Shown in pieces: positions 20,570 through 30,609 of a stretch of 64,000 bases of DNA; positions within the stretch are counted from its first letter, which is position 1; each line of letters begins with the position of its first letter. Origin of the DNA: Multifurca ochricompacta (taxonomy: Eukaryota > Basidiomycota > Agaricomycetes > Russulales > Russulaceae); the NCBI GenBank assembly GCA_022496185.1, contig WTXG01000137.1:1-64000 (forward strand), given 5' to 3'. The position numbers and the translations under genes are program-made. The notes beneath the pieces are model-generated. The model saw nothing but the letters and a program-made list of their open reading frames with translations. It was not told where the DNA came from and did no database searches.

Positions 20570-21898
20570 TGTAATGCTCAGCGGGGCGTTGCTGTGCGAC
20601 GTGCACCAGTCGGCGCGAGTCCACTGACATTAGTCCGGCACTAGTCAGCCACATCCGCGGCACCCGACACTGTGGGTCCGGGATCTACAACAAGCCTGGC
20701 TCAACAGGGCCAGGCTCTTAGCTTCAGGGTGGATAGGAAGTTGTGCTATAACCAAGCACAGAGAAAGACGGGAAGAGTCAGCCAAAGGGAGCTAATCCCC
20801 TAAGGCTGTTGAGTGGGAATCAGACTCAGCTGCAGTGCCAGAAGCACGTCAAGCAAACTGAGCTCAAGGGAAGTGGCAGAGGGGTTCAAAAGGAAGGGTA
20901 CACACCCATTGCCAGAGGCAATGGGGGTCCCTGCAGGGATCTCAAGGACGCAAAAAGGGGGGAAAAGGCTTCTGATGTATTGGGGTCTAAGATCTCTAGG
21001 CTGAAGGCCCAAGAGGTCAAATCTAGGGTTGTACAAACTGTCTACAGGGTCTTATATACTGTATGGGGATCTGGTTTGTAGCTAATCAGGAACAGGGTCA
21101 GAGTCCTTATCATCCAATAGCAGATAAGATATCAAATATAGTCCATGATAAGGATAAGCCTTATCAGAAGCATAATCATGTGGGACAGCCCCACAGGAGT
21201 CATATCAGTGTGGGAGGATTCCCACCAGGGTCAGGGGTAAAGGGGGAGATAACAGGTCCCACAGGAGTCAGGGTGGATGTGGGAATACTCCCACAGGAAT
21301 CAGAGAAGCAAATGATAAGCCAGATGGGCCATGTGATCAGAAAGGGGTAAATGATCAGATGAAGATGCTGTGATCAGGGTCAGGGATCACATGGTCCAAA
21401 GTCACATGGTCAGGGATCACATGGTCAAGGGTCACATGGCCAGGAGTCACATGACTGGCAGAGGGTCAAGTACAAGCCAAAGTTGCAGATTAGATTGGCA
21501 GGGACAGTGTCAGAGATCCCATGGGTGTCAGCCACAGGGACAGGGTACAGATACTGGCCAAGACAAAGGCCAAGCATCAGGAGAAGGGGGGTCTACAGCC
21601 AACAGCACAGTAGCTGAACTATCAGTGGGTCAGGTGCAGGTATCAGGAATGGGGTTCTATGAGCGTCATATCACAGGCATCAGGGTGGGGTCCTGGGCAC
21701 ACAGGCCACAGGCATCAGGCAGGGTCCCAAGGCAGTAAGCCAAGGGCATCAAGTCAAAGGTCCTAGGCACAAGGCCATAGGCATCTGGGTTCTGGGGCCA
21801 AAGTGGTCAAGGGATGGTGGAATAGGGGAATGGACAGTCAAGTGTGGTACAAGGGGGAGGTGCAGTGTAAGGGTCAGGAAAAGAGTAGGGTCGTAACA
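20570..21898 (-). mobile_element. Solo LTR-C (copy 4)
   Basis: 1329 bp, TGTAATGCTC to GGTCGTAACA on the plus strand, TSD gcgat at 20565-20569 and 21899-21903. Reverse orientation relative to copies 1 and 2 (minus-strand TATA near 21055). Contains the CACATG repeats at about 21365-21460 and the CCCACAGGAGTCA repeats at 21180-21300. Splits gypsy D gag. Confidence 0.93.
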
Positions 21899-22118
21899 GC
21901 GATGGCTTCTAGAGTAACGGATATGGTACCAAACCCATTTCTGTTCATCGTATTCAACTGGCTGGTACTGGTCGTTGTGATAGACATAGTATCCAAACTC
22001 AGTTTCAAAAGTCTTTCCAGATGGCAGAGCCAAGGACCTGTTGTGAAAGGTTATCCTCGTCTTGGCAGTCAATGAGTTCTTTGTTGTGCCAGGTCTGGCT
22101 TCAACTAGATGAAGCCAT
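21899..22118 (-). pseudogene. Gypsy D Gag N-terminus
   Basis: ATG at 22116-22118, MAS..., matching the gag starts at 25443 and 44975. Contains the conserved FGYYVYHNDQYQPVEYD block. A stop replaces Cys close to the N-terminus. The open frame continues into LTR-C, where it loses meaning. Confidence 0.8.
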
Positions 22119-22139
22119 GGTGGGGGAGACTCAACTTAA

Positions 22140-22693
22140 TGTAATGCCTGGTGCAGGCATTCAGCATGACATGTGATGAAGTCACATAGCAAAACTATGA
22201 AGTCAGTGTACACTGCATTACTAGCATACAGAGTCAAGGGATGAGTCAATACCAAGGAGCTAATCCCTTAGTACTGGTGAGCAGAAGAGTGCCAGAAGCA
22301 CTGAGACAATTCAAGGGTCAGGTCTTAGAGGATCACCCAGAAGGTAATGCACCAAGTCAATTAAGAAGTCGAGTCTGAGGCATACAGGGCTATCTAAGCA
22401 GGCCTTATATATGTAATAGAGGTCAGAGTCTGAATTGGAGTAAAGTACTTGGCATATCAACAAAGTCACAATATAACTAGAAGGGGAACAGAGTGAAGGT
22501 GGGCCAGGTGAGAATATACAGAGATGAATCCAGTATAGTCACAATTCTGGTAAGCACAGCCTGAGTCAAAGATAAGGAACAAATATGTACAAAAAGGGGG
22601 GCACAACCACAGTCAACAAAGATTAAACAAAGCCAAGCAACAGGTCACAAGACACAAATGGGAACAAAAGATGACATAGTGGGGTTCATAACA
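22140..22693 (-). mobile_element. 5' LTR of gypsy D
   Basis: 554 bp, TGTAATGCC to TTCATAACA on the plus strand. About 45 bp present in the 3' LTR (5710-5760 region) are missing here. The interior sequence on the minus strand after the LTR is TTAAGTTGAGTCTCC, similar to gypsy E and I; no standard TGG-type primer site is evident. Confidence 0.92.
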
Positions 22694-22839
22694 CTTTGTG
22701 ACTTAGTACACTGAGCCTGTGACCTTGGTAGACCTCATTGTCAGACTTATTGTCTCCACATCATTCCAAGATTGTCCTGACCTTGTCACTGTGACCTAGC
22801 TGCCTGCACTCAACTGTGTATGCCCCTCTGAGTGTAACA
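22694..22839. mobile_element. LTR-B, part 3 of 3
   Basis: Final piece of the split LTR-B, homologous to about 8300-8438, ending GAGTGTAACA. The first five bases are the duplicated target of gypsy D. TSD cttac follows. Confidence 0.88.
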
Positions 22840-22888
22840 CTTACTGCTACTAACCACAGTCAGTAACTAGCAGCATGTTTGTTCAACA
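22840..22888 (+). mobile_element. Copia-A LTR remnant, right end
   Basis: Terminal 49 bp of the copia LTR that starts at 3427, ending GTTCAACA. The hAT-3 element is inserted exactly at this LTR terminus. Confidence 0.85.
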
Positions 22889-22894
22889 CACCTT

Positions 22895-24345
22895 TAGTGA
22901 TTGGCAGGGGTAACCCTGGGGTATCCTCGTTGGTACCCATACCCGTACCCGTACCCGTCACTACGGGTACGGGTAACCCACAGGTTACCCACGGGTCACC
23001 CGTGAAAACGTGTGCAAGTTCTTTACTTGCATCGCGCATTTCGGATACCCGGCCCGGGCCTTCCCGGACCAAGAAGATACACAACGCATTCATTTGTGGC
23101 TGCTTAAGATCCCTCAATGACTCTTATTTTATGTTCAGAAGATTAAGATAATTCATTATTCCATTTTTATTTTATTATTCTGCTTTCAATTTTATACAAG
23201 CACAACTAAAATACAGTATACAGAGATGATTAGATAGGATGTTATAGAACATTGGTGAAAAGCCTGTCAGATAACCACACAGAGTGCAAAATAATTTGAT
23301 GAACACATAGCAATTTGCAGGGGTAACCCCTGGATAATTGTTTTGATACCTGGGTTACCCATATAATGAAATGCGTGCAAGTTCTTTACTTGCATCGCGC
23401 ATTTTGGACATCCGGCCCGGGCCATCCTGGTCAAGGAGATACACACTTGGACACAACGCGTTCATTTATGGCTACTCAAGATCCCTCAAAAATTCCTGTT
23501 TTATGTTCATAAGATTAAGATAATTTATTATTCCATTTTTATTTTATTATTCTGGTTTCAATTTTATACGAGCGTGACTGTTCTTTGCATTTCTGCGCAT
23601 TTCGGATAAATGGCCCGGGCCATCCCGGTCAAGGAGATAAGCACTTGGACACAACGCGTTCATTTATGGCTACTCAAGATCCCTCAAATATTGTTGGTTT
23701 ATGTTCAGAAGATTGAAAGGATCCTTTATTTACATTATTATTTTATTATTCTGGTTTCATTTCATACAAGCGCGACTGTCCTGGTCCCTGGATGCACAAT
23801 TCTGCGCATTTAAGTCAACCTTCCTTAATAGGAAGGAGGTCAGACCACCATGCGATGCAATGTAGTCGCTGCCCCATGCAGCTTGTAGATACACGCGGGC
23901 CTTGTTTCAGTAAACTAATTTGATAATTAGATTATATTATAGTCTAAAGTAGTCTAGAGAGTATTTTAGATAGTGCCAGACCGGCAGAATTGGTCGCGCG
24001 TTGATAAAACAGGTGCATCATGATTTTCAAGAAGTGGATCACTGATAACACTTTTATTTTACATCGCACCGTTGATCTGCTTTGATATTTCATATGATAA
24101 TACTAGAACATATTTAAAGATACCCTATAGCATACATCAGACGAGATCTTTTATTTTTGTGGCTGCAGATGTGTTTTATCTTAGAATTTCTACTGATCTT
24201 GTCAATGCATGATTGGCGCCTATACCCGCCAAACCCGCCGCACAGGTACGGGTTTCCACGGGTTGGGAGCCGTATACCCATACCCGTACCCGGCAAAACC
24301 CGTGGCGCTTACCCGCACGGGTATGAAAACCCTTGACAATCACTA
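22895..24345 (-). mobile_element. hAT-3: non-autonomous hAT element (1451 bp)
   Basis: 8-bp TSD cacacctt at 22887-22894 and 24346-24353. Ends TAGTGATTGGCAGGGG and (reverse) TAGTGATTGTCAAGGG, both fitting the hAT terminal pattern YARNG. The interior has no transposase. It holds three diverged ~280-bp repeats (about 22995-23810) each with a GGCCCGGGCC palindrome, the ACCCGT hairpin at 22932-22980, a CCTTCCTnnTAAGGAAGG-type palindrome near 23820, and a second GGGTACGGGTATGGG block at 24220-24330. Same family and nearly same length as the net hAT-2; opposite orientation. Confidence 0.88.
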
Positions 24346-24349
24346 CACA

Positions 24350-24424
24350 CCTTCACTGTGTTCTTCTATGTACTCCTCTGGTTCAGAGTCAGTAATGATG
24401 GCCAGGGGATTTTCTCTCCACAGT
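24350..24424 (-). pseudogene. Gypsy I Gag, internal piece
   Basis: Short gag segment containing WRENPLAIITDSEPEEYIEE, continuing the piece at 25176-25443 across solo LTR-K. Gag ends here at the junction with hAT-3 and the copia LTR terminus. Confidence 0.7.
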
Positions 24425-25175
24425 TGTGATGCTTTTTGTCGATGTAACGGTTTGTGACGCGCTTGTTACGCGCGTGTGACATTTTGTGACGGTTTTTCGA
24501 CCCGCGCACGTTCGACTTTTGTTTCAACGTTTCGACTTCTTACTCCGAGTCATGTGACTGGAGTTGATGATCTTTCTTATCTGATCTGATTTTCGGACTT
24601 AGACTGACTTGGACTGACACTCATTTGCTTTTGGAGTGGGTGCAACACCACTTGCATTCCCTGACTCAATCTCCACTGGAGATTCACATGGACATTTACT
24701 TTACTATATTGAATCTTCTACTTTACTTACAAAGACACTAGAGTACTTGTATTTAAGCAGTACATACTGGAGAGACAGACTTTAAGTCTGTTCTCTTGTA
24801 TCTAATACAGGTCAACTTGTCTTTATCAGAATCCCTCTTGAACTTCCTAAGCTGCAACTTAGGAAGCCTTCATCCCAGATCTTCAGCAGGGCCTATTGCC
24901 ACTGCCTCGACTCACTTCTTGCACGCGCCCCTCCTATTTTGTGTGGGCCTTGAACCTTGAACGCGGCCCTTGTGGTTTGCCTTGACACCTTGAAACTGGC
25001 GCACGCCCCCTTGTACTTTGTGGGCCTTTGAATCTTGACCGTGGCTTGCTGTAGCCTGCCTTGAAGCCTTTAATTGGCTTGTCCTTGACACCTTGACTTT
25101 GAAGCTTGCACATCTTGCATCTTGAGGACCTCTGGCCAGAACGACCTTTGACACAGCAGAGACCTGGCTGTGACA
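24425..25175 (+). mobile_element. Solo LTR-K
   Basis: 751 bp, TGTGATGC to GGCTGTGACA, TSD acagt at 24420-24424 and 25176-25180, inserted in gypsy I gag. Possible TATA (gtatttaag) near 24750. The right half has repeated CCTTGA/ACACCTTGA strings. It is GC- and CpG-richer than most neighbours, which suggests a younger or less methylated insertion. Confidence 0.85.
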
Positions 25176-25443
25176 ACAGTCCTAACCCAAATTCTGGTGG
25201 GGCAGGTTTTGTAGTCACCCAAGAGTTCTGGCTATCCAAGTATCAGATACAATACCAAACTCTCTTCTTGTCATCATATTCTACCAGTTGGTATCTTCCA
25301 TCATGATAGATGTAGTATCCAAACTTGGATTCAAAGTCTTTCCAGGCTGCAGAGCCAAGTACTTGTTGTGAAAGATTATTCTTGTCTCTGTGTTCAATGA
25401 GCTCTTCTTTGAACAGGGTCTGACTGCAGCTAGTGGAAGCCAT
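25176..25443 (-). pseudogene. Gypsy I Gag N-terminus
   Basis: ATG at 25441-25443; MASTSCSQTLF..., then FGYYIYHDGRYQLVEYDDKKRVWYC and SWVTTKPAPPEFGLGL. Closely similar to the gypsy E gag start. Split by LTR-K and truncated beyond 24350. Confidence 0.85.
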
Positions 25444-25462
25444 GATGGGAGACTTGACTTGA

Positions 25463-26042
25463 TGTTATGTCCAGTGTGGGATGCCTCACACAACTTGTGT
25501 GTCAGCTTGATTTGGGCTTTTGGATAAGAGGTCAATAGGGCCTCTTGGAATATAGTTGGGATGAGTCAAAGTCAAAGGGGCTGATCCCTGAGACAATGGT
25601 GAGTGGAAAGTGCCAGAAGCACTGAGTTTGCTTATGTCTGAAGTTCAAAGGGACTGTCCAGAAGACAAACACCGATGTATTCAATAAGTCAAGTCTGAAG
25701 TCTACAGTGTGACTACAGTGGGCTTATATACATAATCAAGTGGGTGTCTATGAGATAAGGATCATGGAGTCAAGTGGGCCCAAATATATGAAAGCAGATG
25801 GTGTAAAGCCTGGCTTCTGATAGGGAATTAAGTAAGTGTCTGGTCTTAAAGATAAGAGATAAGGGAGTAAACAAAGGTAATCATAAGACAAACAAGCATA
25901 AATGGCAGTCATGGGGATTGGCCTCTGGGATAGACATAGGAGGGGGACTCAATGTAAAAGGACAGGCCAGATGGAGCAGAAGGGTCCACATCATGGAGAT
26001 TAAAGAAAATGGGGTGACTGGGAAAGCACAAGGGTCATAACA
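25463..26042 (-). mobile_element. 5' LTR of gypsy I
   Basis: 580 bp, TGTTATGTCC to GTCATAACA, next to the gag start with TCAAGTCAAGTCTCC between them on the minus strand. E-type LTR family (same length as gypsy E). The 3' LTR and pol of this element are missing. Confidence 0.85.
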
Positions 26043-26267
26043 AGGACATTCTGCATGACTTGTGTGACAGTGTTCATTTGATGGTTTCAGATAAGAGATC
26101 AATAGGACCTCTTGGAGTTTAAGATGGGAGGAGTCAGAGTTGAAGGGGCTGTTCCCTAAGACACTGGTGAGCAGAGAGTACCAGAAGTACTGAGATGACT
26201 GAGTTGAAGTCAAAGGGACTGTCCAGAAGACAAGCACCAATGTATTCAATAAGTCAAGTCTGAAGTC
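26043..26267 (-). mobile_element. E-type gypsy LTR (E3), left piece
   Basis: Starts inside the LTR (the first ~18 bp are missing) at AGGACATTC and is cut at 26268 by a copia LTR (TSD aagtc, 26263-26267 and 37042-37046). It resumes at 37047. Confidence 0.8.
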
Positions 26268-26658
26268 TGTTGACACAGGATGTGTCTGGAGGTGCTTCAG
26301 GCATCTAAGTGTTGCTTCAGCTGTAGATTAGATTGTTAGATTAGATTCCGGAGTTTTGGACTTTTTACAATATCTTTATTACATTTTCTTCTCACCTTAC
26401 TCAGCTGATTAGTGATGGACTTAGTAATGTGCAGTAAGCACATGATTTCCTTCTGGCCAATGGCCTTTATCCCTCTTTGTATATTGTCCAGCACTTGTGG
26501 ACTTATTCCCAGTGTGCACAGACCATCCCTTGGGATATATAAGGGTGTCTGTTTCATCTCTTTCACTTCAGAGTTTCTTCAATCTCTGAAGTGTAAGTTC
26601 TACTATACTTTCTTCTTACCTTTGACTAACAACTCTTGTAGTTACTTGCCTTTCTAGG
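26268..26658 (+). mobile_element. Solo copia-A LTR, left piece (interrupted by gypsy G)
   Basis: TGTTGACACA start; TATA near 26536. Intron-like segment 26593-26641 (GTAAGT...GACTAAC...TGTAG). Gypsy G inserted at ctagg (26654-26658), just after the 16-nt second-exon block. Right piece at 36930-37041, outer TSD aagtc. Confidence 0.92.
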
Positions 26659-27235
26659 TGTTACAACTCACTGTCGACTGCCTGGACAGTGGGTTGTATG
26701 CGAGGGGAAGGGATTTAGAAGTGGGCAAAAAGGTGAGAGTGAGGGTGAAAGTGCAAGAGAGACAAAGCAAACAGCTCAAGGGCAAGGGATGAGAAGCCTT
26801 CCACAAGGTGGGGCTAATCTCCTAGGTAATCAGGAACCAGATCACAAGTGGACAGTCTGGAGCTGTCCATTCTATTCCCAAAGGGTTTATATACGTAATT
26901 ACAACCGGGACTTTGGTCTGTGCACCACTTTAGGGGAGGTTAACTTCACTTTAACTCCCTACTGATCCACCAATGAGAATAGCCCCACTTTTGGGCTTAG
27001 AAATCCGCAGTCCGCAGTCCGCAGTTTGTGGACTGCTGTTTAGGCATTGTGGGGTTCTGTTAGTACTCTTCCCACAGGTCTCCAATTTGGCAGGAGTCCG
27101 GCCCTGGTCCGGACTGGCCCTTCTCTGGTCTTAATCTAGGGTTATCTTCGTCTCTGAGGGTTTTTACAAAGTCTCTGGGAGCGTCTGAGGATTTCTGGGG
27201 GGTCAGGAGGTTTTCTAGGGTGTCAGTTCATGACA
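26659..27235 (-). mobile_element. 3' LTR of gypsy G
   Basis: 577 bp, TGTTACAACTC to GTTCATGACA; the polypurine tract AAAGAGGGGATAG abuts it on the minus strand. Differences from the 5' LTR that I could find are cg/tg or cg/ca changes only. Confidence 0.93.
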
Positions 27236-27276
27236 CTATCCCCTCTTTAGGGCCTTGCTGTGCCACAGCAAGTTTG

Positions 27277-29349
27277 TCAGAGGTGTGGGGGTCTAGGCAA
27301 GGTGGGGTGTCGATGATGGAAGTCCCGAAGCAGGGTCATGGCATTCTTCATTTCAGTGAAGGGGACCCACGAGTTTTCTGAGGCAGGGTAGCCCTTCCAT
27401 TTGACAAGGTAATGGATGCCCTTTCTGTTAGGGGTGTGAGCAGACTGTAAGATGGTCTCTATCTCATAATGGTCTTCTTCCCCATTCACAAGTTCTGGTG
27501 GTGGTTGAGTGAAGTTGGGTCCATGGACTGGGGTTTCTTTGTAATGGGACAGGAGAGAGTTGTGAAAGACTGGGTGGATGCGCCATGACTTAGGGAGTTC
27601 AAGCTTGCAGTTAACAGGGCCAGAATGTATGACTTTAAAAGGACTGTGACGTCGGGGGCTGAGTTTGGCTTTGGGGTGAGTGGTGCGTATATTTGTCCCT
27701 TCCAACCAAACCAGCTCCCCTGTTTTGAAAGCATGGAGGGGTCCATCTGGTCTCGACTGTTTCATGAGTTCTGCAGCCACCTGGAGGGCAGCAGCTACTT
27801 CACTACGGATAGTTTCTAGGGTGCGGAGTCTTTCTTCAACTGACAGGATAGGGGTGGCAAAATGGAGTGGGGGAATAAACTCTGGTTGGAAGCCATACCA
27901 GATTTCAAAGGGAGATCTTTTAGTAGCACTGTGAGTTCTAGCATTGTGGGCGAACTCCATAAAGGGGATCAGTTCTGCCCAGTCATCTTGTTGGAAGTTG
28001 CAAAAGACACGGAGGTATTGTTCTAGTTCTTGGTTGACCCATTCAGTCTCTCCATCAGTCTGGGGTGATAGGCAGTGCTCAAGGATGATTGTACTCCTAG
28101 CTTGCTCCACATTTCCTTCATGACTTTGGATGCAAACTGGGGGCCTCGATCAGAGATGACTTGGTCTGGGAGGCCAGTGCGTCTCCATACATGTTCAAGG
28201 AATAGTTTGGAGGTTTCTGGGGCAGTGATATCTTTGGTGCAAGGAACAATGATGGTGGCTTTACTGAACCGGTCCACCACCACAAATAGGGAGTCGTATG
28301 ACTGAGATAGGGGTAAGTCTGTGATGAAGTCCATGGTGATTGTTCCCCATACTCGAGTTGGAACTTGATTGGGTTGCAAAGGGATGGGTAGTCGAGGTCG
28401 AACTTTGGTTTCTTGGCAGGTGGCACATCCGTCCACATATTCTTTGACAAAGGAGGACATTCCTGGCCACCAAAATTCTCGTGATACTAGTTCATAGGTC
28501 TTCCATCTGCCTGGATGTCCTGTGGCAATGGAATCATGATGTAACTTTACAATGTCTCTTCGTAGTTCTTGGGACTTGGGGATGTAGACTTGGCCTTTAT
28601 GTAGGATTAGGCCATTTTCTAGGTTCCAGTCCTCCAGTCCTTTGGCAAGGGAGCGTGGCCCATTGTGCAAGATGGTGGTCAGGGCTTGGGTGACTTCATT
28701 GTCATGGTCTTGGCAGTCTTTGATTCTGTGGTGTAGAGTGGAGTCATGAGTTGTTGTGACTGTGGTTTTCATGGCCTGAATGTGAAAAAACTTAGAGTCC
28801 AGGAGTATGTGCTCATCATTGTCATGCTCTATCCCCTCTTTATGGTCTGGACGCCGGGACAGAGCATCAGATTTGTTGAAAGAGCCAGGTTTGTGAACAA
28901 TGGTGAAGTTGTATTGAGACAGTTCAAGGGCCCACTGTGCTTGGCAGTGGGAGAGCTTCTGCTTGGAGCAGAAGTAAGTCAGGTTGTTGTGGTCAGTCCA
29001 CACCTCAAAGGGAAGGGCTGCACCCTCAAGGTAGTGTCTCCAGGTGTCCAGAGCACAAACAATGGCAAGAAGTTCTTTGTCATGGATGTCATAGTTGCGT
29101 TCAGCATCCAGCATGGACTTGGATAGGAAGGCAAGGGGATGGTAGCGATTGAGTTCATCAGGTTGTTCAAGGATGGCACCAATAGCAAAGTCACTGGCAT
29201 CAGTGATGATACGGAAAGCTTTAGTATGGTCAGGGAGGGCGAGGACAGGGGCAGTGGTGAAGGCATTCTTTAGGGTGGAAAAGGCAAGGTCATGGTCAGA
29301 AGTCCAGAGGAAAGGGGTATCTTTCTTGGTGAGATCATGGAGGGGGCGG
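27277..29349 (-). pseudogene. Gypsy G Pol, C-terminal half: RNase H, integrase, chromodomain
   Basis: Continuation of Pol after LTR-C. RNase H (ERNYDIHDKELLAIV...FEVWTDHNNLTYF, about 29110-28960). Integrase zinc domain HHDSIATGHPG...CATCQETK near 28540-28400, MDFITDLP, VISDRGPQF, and GETEWVNQ with the catalytic Glu near 28040. Chromodomain HYEIETIL...HYLVKWKGYPASENSW near 27460-27300. A one-base deletion near 28100 splits the integrase between two frames. The natural stop is at 27277-27279. Confidence 0.9.
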
Positions 29350-30609
29350 TGTTACGCTCAGCAGAGCGTTCTGTGCGGCGTGCACGGGTCGGCACGGGTC
29401 CATTACCTCAGCCACGAGCCTAGCACGATAAGGCTAGACTCTGGGCACTGTTTAGCTTCGGGATCGGTTAAGGTTTGGTGCTATAATCAAGCACAGAGGG
29501 AGACGGGATGAGCCAGCCAAAGGGAGCTAATCCCCTAAGGCTGTTAAGTGGAGACAGGGCCCAGTTGCTGTGCTGGAAATGCACTGAGCACACTGGAGCC
29601 CTAGGAGACGGCAAAGGGGTTCAAAGGGAAGGGTACACACCCATTGCCAGAGGCAATGGGGGTCCCTGCAGGGATCTCAAGGACGCAAAAGAGGGGGAAA
29701 AGGCTTCTGATGTATTGGGGTCTAAGATCTCTAGGCTGAAGGCACAAGAGGTCAAATCTGGGGTTGTACAAACTGTCTACAGGGTCTTATATACTGTATG
29801 GGGATCTGGTTTGTAGCTAATCAGGAACAGGGTCAGAGTCCTTATCATCCAATAGCAGATAAGATGTCAAATATAGTCCATGATAAGGATAAGCCTTATC
29901 AGAAGCATAATCATGTGGGACAGCCCCACAGGAGTCATATCAGTGTGGGAGGATTCCCACCAGGGTCAGGGGTAAATGGGGAGATAACAGGTCCCACAGG
30001 AGTCAGGGTGGATGTGGGAATACTCCCACAGGAATCAGAGAAGCGAATGATAAGCCAGATGGGCCATGTGATCAGAAAGGGGTAAATGATCAGATGAAGA
30101 TGCTGTGATCAGGGTCAGGGATCACATGGTCCAAAGTCACATGGTCAGGGATCACATGGTCAAGGATCACATGGCCAAGGGTCACATGGCCAGGAGTCAC
30201 ATGACTGGCAGAGGGTCAAGTACAAGCCAAAGTCGTCTAGTTGTCTGGACTGGTCAGATTGGCAGGGACAATGTCAGGGGTTCCTATGGGTGTCAAGCAC
30301 AGGGACAGGGTCAGGAGCAGTGGCCAAGGCATAAGCCAAGGCAGCAAGGAAGGGTGGTGTACATCCAACAGTGTAGCAGCATAACTACCAGCAGGTTAGG
30401 TGTAAATGGCAGCAAGGGAGGTCAGTCCTATGAACAATGTCACAGGAATCAGGGTAGGGTCCTGGGCACACAGGCCACAGGCAGCAAGGAAGGTCCCAAG
30501 GCAGCAGGCCAAGGGCATCAAAGAGTGGTCCAGAGAAGGAGGAGATCAAGGATGGTGCAAAGAATAAGGCATGGTGTGCAGGGTCAGGAAAAAGAGTAGG
30601 GTCGTAACA
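29350..30609 (-). mobile_element. Solo LTR-C (copy 3)
   Basis: 1260 bp, TGTTACGCTC to GGGTCGTAACA, TSD ggcgg at 29345-29349 and 30610-30614. CACATG-type repeats at about 30105-30220 and CCCACAGGAGTCA dyads at 29915-30040. Splits gypsy G pol between RT and RNase H. Confidence 0.93.

Larger units (their letters stand above)
5301..22693 (-). mobile_element. Gypsy D: full-length Ty3/gypsy chromovirus with nested insertions
   Basis: Element bounded by LTRs at 5301-5898 (3') and 22140-22693 (5') and by TSD ctttg at 5296-5300 and 22694-22698. Reading on the minus strand the order is 5' LTR, gag, pol with chromodomain, ORF3, 3' LTR. Nested inside are a solo copia LTR (6444-6954), LTR-C with LTR-B (7276-8738), copia-A1 (8749-15335) and LTR-C (20570-21898). 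Gag and pol show no frameshifts by frame arithmetic; the breaks are in-frame TGA codons and insertions. Confidence 0.95.

Noticed and set aside
22932..22980. Interstitial telomere
   Set aside because: The ACCCGT arrays are short, inverted, and occur at fixed positions in every hAT copy, so they belong to the transposon.
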